A DNA stretch of 8,394 nucleotides from an uncultured Clostridia bacterium (lineage in GTDB: Bacteria; Bacillota; Clostridia; Oscillospirales; Oscillospiraceae), in NCBI GenBank assembly GCA_946187475.1, contig CAMHRJ010000083.1:1-8394 (forward strand), in the 5' to 3' direction. The notes under the pieces are model-generated. The model was not told the origin of the DNA, searched no databases, and was given only the letters and a program-made list of their open reading frames with translations. Positions 1 to 5,750 of this stretch are shown here, piece by piece. A program made the position numbers and the translations under genes. Positions within the stretch are counted from its first letter, which is position 1, and every line of letters begins with the position of its first letter.

Positions 1-262
1 CACGGCGCATGAAGCTGCCGGGGATGCGGCCCACGGCGTAGAGCTTCTCGTTGAAATCGACGGCGAGGGGGAAGTAGTCGATGCCGTCCTTCGGGCGGGC
101 GGAAGCAGTGCAGGTGACCAGCACGGTGGTCTTGCCGTAGGTCACGAGGACCGCGGCGTTGCAGAGCTCGGCCAGCTTGCCGACCTCCATGGTCAGCGGG
201 CGGCCCTCATACTCGATCTCATACTTGCGGTAATTGGGGAATTCCTTGTGGGTGATAATCAT
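1..262 (-). CDS. pnp: Polyribonucleotide nucleotidyltransferase (PNPase), N-terminal part
   Basis: PNPase is a phosphorolytic 3'-to-5' exoribonuclease of RNA turnover that can also polymerise nucleoside diphosphates. Only the first 87 codons lie in the window; the rest continues off the left edge. The protein begins MIITHKEFPNYRKYEIEYEG and continues with the first RNase PH-like core: the stretch VLVTYGKTTVLVTCTA around residues 38-53, then IDYFPLAVDFNEKLYAVGR and IPGSF, all characteristic of bacterial PNPase. The ATG at 262 is chosen because a strong Shine-Dalgarno AAAGGAAGG lies just upstream at about 273-281. The gene follows rpsO on the same strand, the widely conserved rpsO-pnp order, with an intrinsic terminator between them. 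Some transcription therefore probably reads through or starts locally. Family assignment is secure; nothing can be said about the KH and S1 domains outside the window. Confidence 0.95.
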   Translation of the reverse strand, partial: MIITHKEFPNYRKYEIEYEGRPLTMEVGKLAELCNAAVLVTYGKTTVLVTCTASARPKDGIDYFPLAVDFNEKLYAVGRIPGSFMRR

Positions 263-270
263 TGGTAAGA

Positions 271-281
271 TTCCTTCCTTT
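271..281 (-). promoter_or_regulatory. Ribosome binding site of pnp
   Basis: On the minus strand this reads AAAGGAAGGAA and ends 8 nt before the ATG at 262. It sets the pnp start. It begins about 12 nt beyond the T-tract of the rpsO terminator, so only transcripts that read through, or that start within the terminator region, carry it. Confidence 0.75.
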
Positions 282-292
282 CAACAGTCAAC

Positions 293-330
293 AAAAAAAT
301 CACGGAGACAATATGCAATTGTCTCCGTGA
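293..330 (-). terminator. Intrinsic terminator between rpsO and pnp
   Basis: A perfect 13-bp stem (arms 300-312 and 318-330, core GGAGACAAT/ATTGTCTCC) encloses a 5-nt loop. On the minus strand it is followed at once by seven Ts (299-293), which fits Rho-independent termination of the rpsO transcript. No T-tract follows on the plus strand, so it acts in one direction. In rpsO-pnp operons of other bacteria the intercistronic region also carries hairpins that act as terminator or RNase processing site; either role is possible here, and pnp would depend on partial read-through. Confidence 0.88.
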
Positions 331-367
331 AAATAACGTTCATAGTCCTCAGCAACTGAAAACCCGC

Positions 368-634
368 TTACTTGCGGATGCCCAGCTTCGCGATGATCGC
401 GCGGTAACGCTCGATGTCCTTCTTGGCGAGGTAGTCGAGCAGACGGCGGCGCTTACCGACCATCTTGTACATGCCCAGACGGCTGTGCTTGTCGTTGGGG
501 TGCACCTTCAGGTGCTCGGTGAGCTGCTTGATGCGCTCGGTGAGAATGGCGATCTGCACCTCGGGGGAGCCGGTGTCGCTCTCATGGGTCTTGTTGGCCT
601 CGATAACGGCGGTCTTCTGGTCTTTCGTGATCAT
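368..634 (-). CDS. rpsO: 30S ribosomal protein S15
   Basis: S15 is a primary 16S rRNA-binding protein that nucleates the platform of the small ribosomal subunit. The 88-aa product starts MITKDQKTAVIEANKTHESD and contains the family signatures TGSPEVQIAILTERI, LTEHLKVHPNDKHSR and the basic segment GKRRRLLDYLAKKD. It is full length for S15 (usually 88-89 aa). An ATG three codons upstream (643) is also in frame. I prefer the one at 634, because AAAGGA sits 8 nt before it and the upstream ATG overlaps that Shine-Dalgarno. The gene has its own promoter (746-774) and about a 105-nt leader, and is followed by a strong terminator and pnp. S15 represses its own translation through leader RNA in several bacteria; the leader here could do the same, but I cannot match it to a known S15 motif. 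Confidence 0.97.
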   Translation of the reverse strand: MITKDQKTAVIEANKTHESDTGSPEVQIAILTERIKQLTEHLKVHPNDKHSRLGMYKMVGKRRRLLDYLAKKDIERYRAIIAKLGIRK

Positions 635-739
635 GGGGATCATCCTTTCTTTTCGATATTACCCAATGGCGCAGAACCGGGACGAAAGGGCGCCGAAGCA
701 AATCGGCATACTCCCGAATCCGGGCACATGGGCACAAGC
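635..739 (-). promoter_or_regulatory. rpsO leader with alternative hairpins, candidate S15 autoregulatory RNA
   Basis: This is the untranslated region predicted between the rpsO promoter and the ATG at 634. Read on the minus strand, it holds CCCG-GATT-CGGG (713-724), then GCCGA-N6-TCGGC (692-707). GGCGC (690-694) can also pair with GCGCC (668-672), a pairing that uses bases 692-694 of the previous stem, so the two are mutually exclusive. The Shine-Dalgarno AAAGGA lies near the 3' end. Such competition fits a ribosomal-protein leader that switches on ligand binding, and S15 leaders of this kind are known in other lineages. The stems are short (4-5 bp) and no conservation data are available, so the regulatory role is inference. 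Confidence 0.35.
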
Positions 740-745
740 CTTGTT

Positions 746-774
746 AGTTTACCACAGTTGATACTGTTTGTAAA
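746..774 (-). promoter_or_regulatory. Sigma-A-type promoter of rpsO, with an extended -10
   Basis: On the minus strand, TTTACA (774-769) is followed after exactly 17 nt by TAAACT (751-746). A TG sits one base before the -10 (TGGTAAACT), giving an extended -10. Transcription should start near 739. The spacer contains a 5-bp dyad, ACAGT-N4-ACTGT (754-767). This could be an operator or chance; it is not a terminator, because no T-tract follows it. Confidence 0.75.
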
Positions 775-783
775 GGAAAATTT

Positions 784-1626
784 TTATTTTTCTCGCAGAC
801 GCTTTAAATCCTCCAGAAACTGATCGGGAACGCAGAGATTCCCCATGCCGACGCCCAGGGAGATCTTCGGCTTTCGGGTGCCGTGGTAGTCAGAGCCGCC
901 GGTGCGAATCAGCGAGAATTCCTCCGCCAGGGCACGGACCTCCGCCTCCTGCTCCGGGGTGTAGGTGGAGTACATGCCCTCCAGGCCCATGAGCCCGGCG
1001 TCCACACACTCCGCGATCATCCGTCGCAGAGCCTCCGGCTCCATGCGGTACTGGTACAGATGGGCGATGACGGGAATGCCGTGGGCCTCCCGCACGGCGC
1101 GGACATAGTCCAGCAGCGGGATGTGGTAGCGCTCCACGAAGAAGGGGCCGCCCCGGCCCATGAGCTTCTCCACGCCCTCCTGGATGGAGGCGATGACGCC
1201 CTTTTCCATGAGGATTTCCGCCACATGGGGCCTGCCCAGCATGAAGTTGCCGGCGTTTCGCTCGCTCAGCTCCTCCCAGCTCACCGGGTAGCCTGCCTCC
1301 TTCATGCGCTTGACCATGGCCTTGTTCCGGCGGATGCGCTCCCGCACCGCCCGGTCCATCAGGGCGCAGAGGGTCTGGCTCTGGGTGTCGACGTAATAGG
1401 CCAGAAGATGGATGTGCTTCCCGTTGTACATGCTGGAGAGCTCCACCCCGGGCACGATTTCGATGCTGAACTCCGTGCCGGCAGCCCGGGCTTCCCCATG
1501 GCCCCGGAAGGTGTCGTGGTCCGTGACGGCCACGGCGGAAAGGCCCAGGTTCCTGGCCTTTTCCACCAGGTCCCAGGGGCTGTCCGTTCCGTCGGAGCAG
1601 GTGGTATGACAATGCAGATCTATCAT
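784..1626 (-). CDS. PHP-domain metal-dependent phosphoesterase (YciV/RNase AM-like)
   Basis: This 280-aa protein has the PHP fold, a metal-dependent phosphoesterase barrel. Likely metal ligands are visible: HCH at residues 5-7, D12 in CSDGT, TDHDT at 35-39 (H37), E62 in PGVELSS, HIH at 71-73, RPHVA at 132-136 (H134), H189 in IAHLYQY, and D246/H248 in GGSDYHG. Length and motifs match the stand-alone family that includes E. coli YciV/RNase AM and the Chromobacterium 3',5'-nucleoside bisphosphatase. An RNA or nucleotide phosphate is therefore a plausible substrate, but specificity cannot be read from sequence. The start at 1626 is chosen over an in-frame ATG at 1659 because GGAGG (1634-1638) precedes it and the HCH motif then sits at the usual distance from the N-terminus. 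Its ATG overlaps the thiN stop by 4 nt, implying translational coupling. It is the last gene of the mnmE operon, and no convincing terminator follows before the rpsO promoter. Confidence 0.88.
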   Translation of the reverse strand: MIDLHCHTTCSDGTDSPWDLVEKARNLGLSAVAVTDHDTFRGHGEARAAGTEFSIEIVPGVELSSMYNGKHIHLLAYYVDTQSQTLCALMDRAVRERIRRNKAMVKRMKEAGYPVSWEELSERNAGNFMLGRPHVAEILMEKGVIASIQEGVEKLMGRGGPFFVERYHIPLLDYVRAVREAHGIPVIAHLYQYRMEPEALRRMIAECVDAGLMGLEGMYSTYTPEQEAEVRALAEEFSLIRTGGSDYHGTRKPKISLGVGMGNLCVPDQFLEDLKRLREK

Positions 1627-2273
1627 TTGAGTACCTCCGGCAGCAGCCCGCCCTGCCACAGGACGAACAGGCTGCCCTTCTCTACGGAAATGGTCGCGGA
1701 CCTTCCGAGAAATTCATTGCTGACGCCCAGCGGGAACGTGCAGGTCAGTTCCGCTCCCGTGAGTTCGTATTTCAGGCCCCGCAGGGTGACGCCCTCGGCC
1801 CGGTCGCCGCTGGTGAAGAGGCTCAGCCAGCCCTCCGCCGCGGCAGGAAAGCGCAGGGCGCCGTTTTGCAGCAGGGCCACGTTCCAGCCATCGCCGATGA
1901 GCAGACCGTCTGCGCCATGCTCCTTCAGGAACCGCAGAGTCTGGAGGCTGGCCAGGGTCTGGTCCAGCCGCTTGCCGCCCAGGGCGCCGTAGATGCGAAA
2001 CCGCCGCCAGCCCTCGGCCAATGCCCAGCGCACCGCCAGCAGCAGGTCTGTGTCGTCCTTGATGACGGAGTGGGTCTCCACGTTGGGGTGTTCCGGCGCA
2101 GCGCCCAGGGAATCGAAATCCCCCATGACAAAGTCCGGCTCCAGTCCCGCCGCCTCCAGCGACGCATAGCCCGCGTCCGCCGCGATCAGGTAGTCCCCGG
2201 GCTGAGGATGGGGCAGCGCATCGCCCAAAGGCGCCGCGCCCACGATATAACAGATGTGTTCCTTCATGGTCAT
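1623..2273 (-). CDS. thiN: Thiamine pyrophosphokinase
   Basis: Thiamine pyrophosphokinase transfers pyrophosphate from ATP to thiamine, making the cofactor thiamine diphosphate in one cytoplasmic step. The 216-aa product has the family motifs in order: IAADAGY (30-36), PDFVMGDFDS (46-55), KDDTDLLLAVRWAL (72-85), GALGGKRLDQTL (96-107), and a C-terminal beta domain with GVSNEF near 183-188 that forms the thiamine site. The usual GGRxDH motif reads GGKRLDQ, with Gln105 where His is common; the Asp is kept, so activity is likely. The ATG at 2273 overlaps the mnmE stop as ATGA. A second ATG at 2267 lies 8 nt from GGGG and may be the true start, giving 214 aa. The gene overlaps the PHP gene downstream by 4 nt, so the three genes form one translationally coupled operon. 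Confidence 0.92.
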   Translation of the reverse strand: MTMKEHICYIVGAAPLGDALPHPQPGDYLIAADAGYASLEAAGLEPDFVMGDFDSLGAAPEHPNVETHSVIKDDTDLLLAVRWALAEGWRRFRIYGALGGKRLDQTLASLQTLRFLKEHGADGLLIGDGWNVALLQNGALRFPAAAEGWLSLFTSGDRAEGVTLRGLKYELTGAELTCTFPLGVSNEFLGRSATISVEKGSLFVLWQGGLLPEVLK

Positions 2274-3646
2274 TTCCCCACGCAGAACCGCTCGAAGATG
2301 CGGTCGGTGATGTCCTCGCGCACGGAGGCGCCGGTGAGCTCGCCGATGGCAGCCATGGCGGTCTCCGCCTCGGTGAGCACCGCGTCCGGCGTGACGCCCA
2401 GCTCCATGGCCTCCAGCATGGCCCGCAGAGACTCCAGTGCCCGGCGGATGGCGTCTGCGTGGCGGGCGTTGGTGAGGATCTCCCCTGCCGGCACCTCCGG
2501 CATGGGAAACAGAGCCTGTACCGCGTCGCCCAGGTCCTCCAGCCCGGTCTGGGCTTTGGCGGAGAGGACGCAGACGGCGTCGAAGTCCGCCGCGAAGTCC
2601 GACGGCGACAGAGCCGCCGGCAGGTCGGATTTATTCAGGATGGCAATGCGTTTTCCGCATTGCTTGGCCAGATCGATGACCCGACGATCGTCCTCGGTCA
2701 GCGGCTCGCTGCCCTCAAAAACAGCCAGAGCCAATGCGGCACGGGCTGCCGCCTGCTCCGAGCGATCCACGCCCAGGCGCTCCACCGTGTCCGCCGTGTC
2801 GCGGACGCCGGCGGTATCCTCCAACTGGAGCAGCACGCCGCCCAGCTCGCATTTTTCCGAGAGGGTATCCCGGGTGGTGCCGGGGATCTCGGTGACGATG
2901 GCCCGGTCATAGCCCAGGAGGGCGTTCAAGAGCGAGGACTTGCCCACATTGGGCCGGCCCAGGATCACCGCCGGGACGCCGCTGCGCAGGACCTTGCCCC
3001 GGTCGAAGGTGGTGAGCAGCCGCTCCAGCCGCCCGATGGCACCGGAGATACCCTGCTCGTAAGCGCGCATCTGGAACTCCGGGATGTCCTCTTCCGGGTA
3101 GTCGATGACCGCGTGGAAGTGGCTGGCAATGTCTCGCAGGAGGTCATAGACCGGCTGGGCCTGGCGCAGCACCGCGCCGCCCAGCTGCCCGGCGGCGTTC
3201 TTCGCCGCCTGCTCGGTCTCGGAATGGATCAGGTCGATGACCGCCTCCGCCTGGGTCAGGTCCATGCGGCCGTTGAGGAAGGCCCGGCGGGAGAACTCCC
3301 CGGCCAGGGCCTGCCGTGCTCCGGCGGCAAAGAGAGCCTGGAGTCCCGCGCGCAGCACCGTGGGTGATCCGTGGCACTGGAGCTCGGCCGTGTCCTCGCC
3401 GGTGTAGCTGTTGGGGGCCCGGCTGATGGTGCAGAGACAGAGATCCAGCACCGCGCCGTCGGCGTCCTTCATGGCGCCGTAGACCAGCTGGCGGTTGCCT
3501 GCCTGGGACATAGGCTTCCCGCTCAGCGGGAAGAACACCCGGTCGATGACGGAGAGGGTGTCCGCCCCGGAGACCCGGAGGATGCCGATGGCGGAGATCA
3601 CGTTCCCCGTGGCCACCGCGGCAATGGTATCAGGATGAGAAATCAT
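2270..3646 (-). CDS. mnmE: tRNA uridine-5-carboxymethylaminomethyl modification GTPase MnmE
   Basis: MnmE, with MnmG, uses GTP hydrolysis and a folate-derived carbon to modify the wobble uridine (position 34) of certain tRNAs. The 458-aa product is full length. It has an N-terminal folate-binding domain (about 1-120; DTIAAVATGN, GILRVSG, NSYTGEDTAELQCHG), a helical domain, and an inserted G domain. The GTPase motifs are GRPNVGKSS (230-238), GTTRDT (256-261), DTAG (277-280), NKSD (338-341) and SAK (362-364). The C-terminus is CVGK (455-458), a variant of the CIGK/CLGK motif with the catalytic Cys present. The start at 3646 has GAGG 7 nt upstream; an ATG 12 codons earlier lacks family-like sequence. 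mnmE leads an operon with thiN and a PHP gene, not with mnmG as in many Bacillota. I found no confident promoter in the region upstream, which contains an inverted-repeat element. Confidence 0.97.
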   Translation of the reverse strand: MISHPDTIAAVATGNVISAIGILRVSGADTLSVIDRVFFPLSGKPMSQAGNRQLVYGAMKDADGAVLDLCLCTISRAPNSYTGEDTAELQCHGSPTVLRAGLQALFAAGARQALAGEFSRRAFLNGRMDLTQAEAVIDLIHSETEQAAKNAAGQLGGAVLRQAQPVYDLLRDIASHFHAVIDYPEEDIPEFQMRAYEQGISGAIGRLERLLTTFDRGKVLRSGVPAVILGRPNVGKSSLLNALLGYDRAIVTEIPGTTRDTLSEKCELGGVLLQLEDTAGVRDTADTVERLGVDRSEQAAARAALALAVFEGSEPLTEDDRRVIDLAKQCGKRIAILNKSDLPAALSPSDFAADFDAVCVLSAKAQTGLEDLGDAVQALFPMPEVPAGEILTNARHADAIRRALESLRAMLEAMELGVTPDAVLTEAETAMAAIGELTGASVREDITDRIFERFCVGK

Positions 3647-3698
3647 AAGGTACCTCGAATCTGTTGCATTTAAAGAATTCAAATTAGAATTTAGCGAG

Positions 3699-3833
3699 CA
3701 GTGTGGAGTGTGAAGAGTGGAGTGTGGAGTTTAAAGGAATCGCCTGCGGCGATCATTCAAAAATGCGCTTTTTCAATCGTTTGCGAAGCAAACACTTTTA
3801 AACTCCTAACTCCAAACTCCTAACTCCACACTG
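3699..3833. repeat. Imperfect inverted-repeat element (MITE-like) with two internal hairpins
   Basis: Two 37-nt arms (3699-3735 and 3797-3833) are inverted copies matching at 30 of 37 positions. They share perfect ends: CAGTGTGGAGT at the outer end and GGAGTTTAAA at the inner end. Each arm is built from tandem GGAGT units (three on the left plus a variant, four on the right). Between them are two perfect 6-bp hairpins, ATCGCC-TGC-GGCGAT (3739-3753) and GTTTGC-GAA-GCAAAC (3779-3793). There is no ORF and no clear flanking target duplication. The architecture suggests a non-autonomous mobile repeat or a repetitive intergenic RNA structure. It lies 53 nt upstream of mnmE, so it either contains the mnmE promoter or forms part of its leader. 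Confidence 0.7.
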
Positions 3834-3907
3834 GTTTATAAACTCCCAATTTGCACTTCTCTTGTGCATTCACACTATCACAAATCGGTTTCGGATGCAA
3901 TCAAAAT
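3834..3907. other. Non-coding spacer between the repeat element and the SLH-gene terminator
   Basis: This is AT-rich with no gene. It holds a 10-bp palindrome GTTTATAAAC (3834-3843), a weak hairpin TGCAC-N7-GTGCA (3852-3868), and a short direct repeat TCACACTA/TCACAAAT near 3870-3885. It is the likeliest place for an mnmE promoter if the element lies in the leader, but no good -35/-10 pair is visible on the minus strand. Confidence 0.4.
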
Positions 3908-3932
3908 CGGACGCGCCGAATCAGCGCGTCCG
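3903..3932 (-). terminator. Intrinsic terminator of the rex-SLH operon
   Basis: A perfect 9-bp GC-rich stem, CGGACGCGC/GCGCGTCCG (arms 3908-3916 and 3924-3932), has a 7-nt loop. On the minus strand ATTTTGATT follows. It begins 2 nt after the TAA of the SLH gene. The T-tract is short but the stem is strong. The plus-strand flank TGTTATTT is also T-rich, so weak activity in the other direction is possible. Confidence 0.8.
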
Positions 3933-3934
3933 TG

Positions 3935-4984
3935 TTATTTCAAAATCGCAAGGGTGGCGTCCAGACGGCGGAAGACCGTGGCGGCCTCGGCGCGGGTGGC
4001 GCCGTTCTGGGGGTTGAACTTCCCCATTTCGTCGCCGGTGAGCATGCCGGTTCTGCGCATGAGCTCCACACTGTCCACCGCCCAGTCGGAAATGCTTTTG
4101 GCATCCACGAAGGAACGGGGGCCGCCGGAGGCTGCAGGCAGCTCCACACCGGCAGAACCCGTATACCGGGCCACCAGAGCGGCCATCTGCTCGCGGGTCA
4201 CGGAGCTGGCGGGTGCAAATACACCGTCGCCCATGCCGTTGACGATGCCGTTTTTCGCGCCCCATTCCACATAAGGCGCGTACCAGCTGCCCTGCTGCAC
4301 ATCGCTGAAGGACACGCCGGGATAGCGGCTCGGGTCCACGCCGGCCATGCGGCCCAGAATCGTAACGAACATGGCGCGGGTCAGGGTCTGGTTCGGTTCA
4401 AAGGTCGTATCGCTGGTGCCGCTCATGAGGCCGCGCAGGGAGGCATAGTCCACCGCGCTGCCAAACCAGGCGGAGGCACTGCTGTCTTTGAAGCGGGAGA
4501 CTGCCGGTGCACCGGAGAGCAGAATGGTGCTTTCCTCCGTCACCGTGAGCAGCGCAGAGGCCACCTCGCAGGCGATGTATCGCTCGCCGATGGTCAGCGA
4601 GCCGCCCAGAGCCTCTCTGCCCTTGGTGGCGTTGATCACCGTGCCGCTTTCGACCTTGAGAGTCACAGCGCCGGTCAGGAGCGTGAAGCTGTCGCCCTCC
4701 GTGACGGCCACGGTGGCGCCGGCAGGAAGCTGTTCCATGCGAAGGCCGTTTTTGCCGCTGCTGACGGCGAGCATCTGCTGCTCCCGCTGGCGATCCGTAA
4801 AAACGCCGCGCAGCCGCTGCTGCAGCTCGGTCTGCCGGGCGGTCAGGAACCGCTGGCCCCAGTCATCCACATAGCTCTTGCTTAAAAGCGGGTCTGACGC
4901 GCTGCCGGCCGCGGCGGCAAAGGCGGCGCTGAGACTGCCCAGCAGCACCACCGCGCAGAGCAGCGCGAGAAATCGCTTCCACAT
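3935..4984 (-). CDS. Secreted SLH-domain (S-layer homology) surface protein
   Basis: This 349-aa protein is probably exported and held on the cell wall. Residues 1-25 form a signal peptide (MWKR, then a hydrophobic LALLCAVVLLGSL core and an AFA-type cleavage region). Residues about 35-75 look helical, and 85-160 are rich in short beta-type stretches with TLLTGAVTLKVESGTVINA and LGGSLTIGERYIA. Three SLH repeats follow, at about 165-213, 226-275 and 291-341. Each starts with FxD (FKD, FSD, FVD) and ends in a TRAE-type motif (LTRAM, VTREQ, ATRAE). SLH repeats bind pyruvylated secondary wall polymers. The start at 4984 is chosen because the signal peptide begins there; no good Shine-Dalgarno precedes it. 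The gene starts 10 nt after the rex stop, so translation may depend on ribosomes finishing rex. The function of the N-terminal half is unknown to me. Confidence 0.88.
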   Translation of the reverse strand: MWKRFLALLCAVVLLGSLSAAFAAAAGSASDPLLSKSYVDDWGQRFLTARQTELQQRLRGVFTDRQREQQMLAVSSGKNGLRMEQLPAGATVAVTEGDSFTLLTGAVTLKVESGTVINATKGREALGGSLTIGERYIACEVASALLTVTEESTILLSGAPAVSRFKDSSASAWFGSAVDYASLRGLMSGTSDTTFEPNQTLTRAMFVTILGRMAGVDPSRYPGVSFSDVQQGSWYAPYVEWGAKNGIVNGMGDGVFAPASSVTREQMAALVARYTGSAGVELPAASGGPRSFVDAKSISDWAVDSVELMRRTGMLTGDEMGKFNPQNGATRAEAATVFRRLDATLAILK

Positions 4985-4994
4985 GATGAATCGC

Positions 4995-5669
4995 TCAGGA
5001 ATCCCTTTTGGCCCGGGCAGCCCGTGCTTCCGCCTCGTCGATGCTCTCGGAGAGGTAGTAGCCCAGCGCCAGCAGGCTGTCGGAGAAGTGGATGTTCTCC
5101 ACCACCACGTCGGTTTCCTCCAGCTGGAGCTCGGTGTTGGTGAAGTTCCAGATGGCGTGGACGCCGCTGGAGACGATATCCTTGGCGACGGCGTTGGCCA
5201 TGCTCTTCGGCACGCAGAGCACCGCCACATCGGGCTTCAGCTCGGTGAGCACGCCGGCCAGATTGGTGAAATCATAGACCTGAATGCCGCGGAAGCGCTT
5301 GCCGACCACCTCGGGGTTGATGTCGAAGGCGGCCTTCAGCGAGTAGCCATATTCCTCAAAGCTGAAGTTCTCCACCAGGGCGCGGCCGATGTTGCCGGTG
5401 CCCACCAGGACGGCGGTATAGTTCCGGTCCATGCCCAGGATCTTGGCGATCTCGCCCCGGAGGGCGACCACGTTGTAGCCATAGCCCTGCTGGCCGAATT
5501 CGCCGAAGCAGCTGAAGTCCTGGCGAATCTGGGAGGGCGTCAGACCCATCTGACGGCCCAGCTCGCCGGAGGAAATGCGCTCCACACCGGCGGCGTTGAG
5601 ATCATCCAGCTTGCGCAGATAGCGCGGCATTCTTCTGATGACGTTATTCGATACTTTGATGCGTTTCAC
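4995..5669 (-). CDS. rex: Redox-sensing transcriptional repressor Rex
   Basis: Rex is a DNA-binding repressor that senses the NADH/NAD+ ratio; NADH releases it from operators controlling fermentation and respiration genes. The 224-aa product has an N-terminal winged helix (about 1-75: VSNNVIRRMPRYLRKL, then SSGELGRQMGLTPSQIRQDF and FGQQGYGYNV). A Rossmann domain follows with VGTGNIGRAL (89-98), AAFDINPEVVG, LCVPKSMA and WNFTN (174-178). The C-terminus has VVVENIHFSDSLLALGYYLSE, the domain-swapped helix of the dimer. The start is a GTG at 5669, fixed by AGGAGGT (5674-5680) 4 nt upstream; longer in-frame ATG starts would add residues foreign to the family and fall inside the leader. A strong promoter lies at 5751-5779. 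The SLH gene follows after 10 nt. I see only a half match to a Rex operator upstream. Confidence 0.95.
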   Translation of the reverse strand: MKRIKVSNNVIRRMPRYLRKLDDLNAAGVERISSGELGRQMGLTPSQIRQDFSCFGEFGQQGYGYNVVALRGEIAKILGMDRNYTAVLVGTGNIGRALVENFSFEEYGYSLKAAFDINPEVVGKRFRGIQVYDFTNLAGVLTELKPDVAVLCVPKSMANAVAKDIVSSGVHAIWNFTNTELQLEETDVVVENIHFSDSLLALGYYLSESIDEAEARAARAKRDS

Positions 5670-5673
5670 GTTG

Positions 5674-5680
5674 ACCTCCT
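5674..5680 (-). promoter_or_regulatory. Ribosome binding site fixing the GTG start of rex
   Basis: Minus-strand AGGAGGT, followed by CAAC and then GTG. This near-consensus site decides the start in favour of GTG at 5669 over the in-frame ATGs further upstream. Confidence 0.85.
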
Positions 5681-5750
5681 GTGGCCGCAAAGCGCGGTCA
5701 ACTTCATAAAAAATTGCCGAAAAAGACGGCCTTTCAAGGAAATATAGCAT

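Noticed and set aside
883..1992. Long open frame (369 codons) on the plus strand opposite the PHP and thiN genes
   Set aside because: It lies antisense to two clearly recognisable genes, has no family-like sequence, and is rich in His, Gly and Arg, as expected for the complement of GC-rich codons.
2270..3682. Longer form of MnmE starting 12 codons upstream
   Set aside because: The extra residues do not resemble the family N-terminus, and GAGG is well placed only for the ATG at 3646.
3866..3905. Possible mnmE promoter or Rex-like site at TTGATT...GTGATA (minus strand)
   Set aside because: The -10 match is poor, the -35 overlaps the terminator tail, and the TCACA copies are direct rather than inverted repeats, so neither reading holds.
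3851..4885. Long open frame (344 codons) on the plus strand opposite the SLH gene
   Set aside because: It is antisense to a gene with a signal peptide and three SLH repeats; its composition (Ala, Gly, His) is that of a shadow frame.
3935..5230. Fusion of an extra 82 residues to the SLH protein
   Set aside because: That extension is the wrong frame of rex, is Trp/Arg/Ser-rich, and would bury the obvious signal peptide starting at 4984.
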